In this document: in pieces, positions 33,684 to 36,044 of the stretch
Layout of the letters: every line of letters starts with the position of its first letter
Numbering within the stretch: position 1 is the stretch's first letter
Origin: G963674665 sp964609625
Lineage (GTDB): Bacteria > Desulfobacterota > Desulfovibrionia > Desulfovibrionales > Desulfovibrionaceae
Length of the DNA: 36,044 nucleotides
Reading direction: 5' to 3'
Assembly: GCA_964609625.1 (NCBI GenBank)
Contig: CAZSRS010000041.1
Location: 1 to 36,044, forward strand
Notes under the pieces: model-generated
Database searches by the model: none
What the model saw: the letters and a program-made list of their open reading frames with translations, nothing else
What the model was told of the DNA's origin: nothing
Program-made: the position numbers and the translations under genes

Positions 33684-34196
33684 CTATTTTCCGGCAGAGG
33701 CTTTATTGAACGCTTCAAGAATGGGCTTGGTCAGATCCAGGGTCGGGGTAGCGAAGATCACGCTGTTCTTGGCGTTCATCAGCAGGTCGATGCCGTTCTG
33801 CTGGGCGTATTTCTGCGAGACCTCGATGAGCAGTTGCAGCACGGGCTGAAAAATATCATTCTCGGCCTTGGCCAGTTCTTCCTGGGCATCGTAGCGCTTT
33901 TTCTCGAAAGCCATGACCTTTTCGCGGTATTCCTGGACCTTGGCCTTCTGGGCTTCCTGGCTCAGGGCCATGCTCTGCTTGCTGAGTTCCTGCTGGTACT
34001 TTTCCAGCTCGCTCTGTGCCGCCTGCATGGACGCCTCGATGCTCTTCACCTTGGCTTCCATTTTTGCGCGGGCTTTCTGTCCGTATTCCGATTGGGTGAC
34101 GATGCCTTCGATGTTGATGACGCCGATCTTGAGTTCAGCCGCTGCCACACTGGGGAGCAAGAGCAGAAAGCAGATCAGGAAGAGGGCTTTGCGCAT
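33684..34196 (-). CDS. skp: Periplasmic chaperone Skp/OmpH family
   Basis: A periplasmic holdase that carries unfolded outer-membrane proteins to the BAM complex. The 170-aa product has a signal peptide MRKALFLICFLLLLPSVAAA, then the body ELKIGVINIEGIVTQSEYGQ and long Gln/Lys/Glu-rich helices (the tentacles). The start is decided by AGGAG 7 nt before the ATG at 34196; an upstream ATG at 34214 would put this ribosome-binding site inside the coding region. It lies just after bamA and its terminator, and before lpxD, the conserved order. Confidence 0.93.
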   Translation of the reverse strand: MRKALFLICFLLLLPSVAAAELKIGVINIEGIVTQSEYGQKARAKMEAKVKSIEASMQAAQSELEKYQQELSKQSMALSQEAQKAKVQEYREKVMAFEKKRYDAQEELAKAENDIFQPVLQLLIEVSQKYAQQNGIDLLMNAKNSVIFATPTLDLTKPILEAFNKASAGK

Positions 34197-34202
34197 GACG
34201 TA

Positions 34203-34207
34203 TCTCC
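34203..34207 (-). promoter_or_regulatory. Ribosome-binding site deciding the skp start
   Basis: Minus-strand AGGAG, 6-7 nt before the ATG at 34196. It fixes the start at MRKALFL rather than at the ATG six codons upstream, giving a normal signal peptide. Confidence 0.8.
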
Positions 34208-34280
34208 TTTTCATTGTTGATGCGATTTTTCAGGATGGGTGTTGGTTACGCAAGCAGGTGCCTGCACAAGGATGGTAAAC

Positions 34281-34311
34281 AAAGCCGCTACGTTGCAAAC
34301 GCAGCGGCTTT
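34281..34311 (-). terminator. Intrinsic terminator after bamA
   Basis: AAAGCCGCT and AGCGGCTTT form a perfect 9-bp stem, extended past one mismatch by CGTT/AACG around a 3-nt loop, followed on the minus strand by GTTTACC. It stands 15 nt after the bamA stop. The T-run is short, so it may be partial and allow some read-through to skp. Confidence 0.75.
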
Positions 34312-34326
34312 GTTGACCCTTGACGC

Positions 34327-36044
34327 CTAGAAGGACTGTCCAACTGTGAATTCGATCTTGTGTTGATTGCCTTTTCCGGCGAGCTTGTCGAGCCCGTAGC
34401 CGTATTCGACCCGCAGCGGTCCCATGGGGGAGTACCAACGGAGACCGGCACCGATGGATTTCTTGACATCCACATCTCCGATATCACCACGCCAAGCGTC
34501 GCCGGCGTCGAAGAAGAACAAGCCAACCAAGCCGATTTCCCTGGACAAGGGGAAGAGGTACTCCACGTTGAGGTAGAATTCCTTGTCACCGCCGATAACT
34601 TCACCGGTGAACTTATCGCGCGTGGCGACCTTGTAGGTTTCATAACCGCGGATGGAGTTGATGCCGCCCAGGAAGAAGTGCTCGAACACCGGAGGATTCT
34701 TGCTGGCGGAGTTGTCGAACAGTCCACCGACCTCGCCGCCGAAGTGCAGGACATGCTCCTTGAGCCAGGGCATTTCAAAGAACCAATGCGAGTTGGCGAT
34801 GAGCTTGACGAAGTGGTCGTCACCGCCGATCAGGCCGCCGCCGTATTCCACACCCAAGGCGTTCTTGGAGCCGCTGGTGGGGTTGTTGGTGCGGTTGGTG
34901 CTGTCACGTTCCGCGGTGAGTGAAAGAACGCTGGACCAGTTGTTGCCCAACATATCTATGAGTTCGGAGGAGGCGTTCACCCCGAGGTCTGTGATTCTGT
35001 ATCGGTCGAGCCTGTAGCCCCAGTACAGCTTGGTGTAATTGCCCAAGGGGTAGAAGAACCGGAGGATTCCACCGATGGTCTGCTTGTTGAAGTCCGGATA
35101 CTCGTAAGTGGTGAAGTAGAGGTTCGTGCCGGCGCCGAGTTGGGTGTCGTACAGCGAGGGATTGACGAAGCTGGCGACGTAGTTGGTGCTGATGGCGCTG
35201 AAGGCGGCGGTGAATTCAGCCTGATAGCCCTTGCCGAAGAGGTTGCGCTCGGTGAGCTTGCCGCCCACGTAGACTCCGGAATAGCTGGAGTAGCCCACGC
35301 CGCCGGAGATGGTACCGGTGCTCTTTTCCTTGACCTTGACCTTGAGATCGAGTTCGTAGGGATTGTTCGTGGGCACCGTTTCGATGTCCGCGGATTCAAA
35401 GTAGTCGAGGTCCTCGAGGTTTTGGCTGGAGACCTTGAGCTTGCTACCGCTGAACAGATCGCCGTCGTTCAGGGCCATGTGGCGCCGGATGACGTTGTCG
35501 CGCGTCCTGGTGTTGCCCTCGATGAGCACGCGACGAATGTGGATCTTGTCGCCCTTTTTAATGTGATACACCACGCCGATGCTCTTGGCATCGTTGTCAC
35601 GCTTCATTTCCGGGTCGACTTCGGCGTAGGCGTAACCGAGATCGTTGTACGCGGTGGCCAGCTTGTCGGTATCGTCACGCAGCACGGACCTGTCGAAATA
35701 CTCCTTACTCCCGGCAAGGTCGTCGAGTTTGCTGACCTTTGCCAATTGGTCCGGTTTCAGCAGCAAATCCCCGGCATAATCCACGCTGTTGATCCTGAAG
35801 CGGTCGCCTTCCACAACCGTGAAGGTGATGTGGATGCCGTCCTCGAGAAAATCAACCTGGGGCTGAGCCACTTTGGCGTCGATATAGCCGTGATTGGCGT
35901 AGAAGTCCTCGATGTGCGCCGCGTCGCGGTCGAGCATTTTCTCTTCCAGCACGCCGGTGCCGAAAATCCAGGACAGCCAGTTACGCTCTTCGAGGACCAT
36001 GTCCGACTTGATTTCGCTGTCGCTGAAGGCCGTGTTGCCTTCGA
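34327..36044 (-). CDS. bamA: Outer membrane assembly factor BamA, 3' portion
   Basis: The Omp85-family core of the outer-membrane protein insertion machine. The gene runs off the window; the frame is open to base 36042 and the visible part starts EGNTAFSDSEIKSD within a POTRA domain. Roughly three POTRA units remain (for example FTVVEGDRFRINSVDYAGDL and HIRRVLIEGNTRTRDNVIRRH), followed by the 16-strand barrel from about ISGGVGYSSYSGVYVGGKL. The conserved L6 motif appears as SIRGYETYK, and the protein ends TVGQSF, a terminal Phe as required for outer-membrane proteins. skp follows beyond a hairpin terminator. Confidence 0.97.
   Translation of the reverse strand, partial: EGNTAFSDSEIKSDMVLEERNWLSWIFGTGVLEEKMLDRDAAHIEDFYANHGYIDAKVAQPQVDFLEDGIHITFTVVEGDRFRINSVDYAGDLLLKPDQLAKVSKLDDLAGSKEYFDRSVLRDDTDKLATAYNDLGYAYAEVDPEMKRDNDAKSIGVVYHIKKGDKIHIRRVLIEGNTRTRDNVIRRHMALNDGDLFSGSKLKVSSQNLEDLDYFESADIETVPTNNPYELDLKVKVKEKSTGTISGGVGYSSYSGVYVGGKLTERNLFGKGYQAEFTAAFSAISTNYVASFVNPSLYDTQLGAGTNLYFTTYEYPDFNKQTIGGILRFFYPLGNYTKLYWGYRLDRYRITDLGVNASSELIDMLGNNWSSVLSLTAERDSTNRTNNPTSGSKNALGVEYGGGLIGGDDHFVKLIANSHWFFEMPWLKEHVLHFGGEVGGLFDNSASKNPPVFEHFFLGGINSIRGYETYKVATRDKFTGEVIGGDKEFYLNVEYLFPLSREIGLVGLFFFDAGDAWRGDIGDVDVKKSIGAGLRWYSPMGPLRVEYGYGLDKLAGKGNQHKIEFTVGQSF

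Overview
The window is a high-GC, gene-dense stretch of a Gram-negative chromosome. The gene set (BamA/Skp/LpxD/FabZ/LpxA/LpxI envelope block, GatCA, a RACo-like corrinoid activator, tandem-Cache MCP, multi-PAS phosphorelay kinase, DUF4416, RemA next to Gmk) points to a sulfate-reducer-type bacterium of the Desulfovibrionales or relatives (Desulfobacterota/Thermodesulfobacteriota). That placement is inferred from protein style and gene order; no search was run.

Layout. (1) 1-5.6 kb, plus strand: the 3' part of dnaK with a strong intrinsic terminator, then an LpoA-like lipoprotein and gatC-gatA. (2) 5.6-14.8 kb: a divergently oriented 99-aa tail-anchored hypothetical protein, then a plus-strand series: MnmA-like thiouridylase, MtaB, DUF4416, YicC, RemA/DUF370, Gmk, a TPR protein, an HDOD protein, RecJ and a solitary HicB-like protein. 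Many of these overlap by 4 nt or are only a few bases apart. (3) 14.9-20.5 kb, minus strand: a tightly coupled run EamA transporter > ASKHA/2Fe-2S corrinoid activator > Rsm22-like methyltransferase > LipB > LipA. It is rich in Fe-S proteins, with a probable frameshift at the N-terminus and a Gly/Arg-rich tail at the C-terminus of the Rsm22 gene. (4) 20.5-26.2 kb, minus strand: a sensory block of MCP > hybrid kinase with PAS x3, REC and HPt > stand-alone receiver; the receiver also has its own near-consensus promoter. (5) 26.2-29.1 kb: a lower-GC accessory-looking segment with palindromes, a MerR/excisionase-like HTH plus coiled-coil gene, a 60-aa charged helical protein behind a near-consensus promoter, an orphan MotA/ExbB/ZorA-like membrane protein, and a hairpin-rich non-coding stretch. 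(6) 29.2-36.0 kb: serS on plus, converging with the minus-strand lipid A/outer-membrane block bamA (partial) > terminator > skp > lpxD > fabZ > lpxA > lpxI.

How it fits together. Most genes are core housekeeping: translation fidelity and tRNA modification, nucleotide supply, recombination, lipoylation, and outer-membrane assembly. The features most worth a second look are the Rsm22 gene (split start plus RG-rich tail), the MnmA variant whose conserved Asp is replaced by Cys in a CCxC motif, the ZorA-like membrane protein without a B-subunit, and the palindrome-rich control region of the HTH gene. No tRNA, rRNA, CRISPR array, insertion sequence or integrase was recognised.
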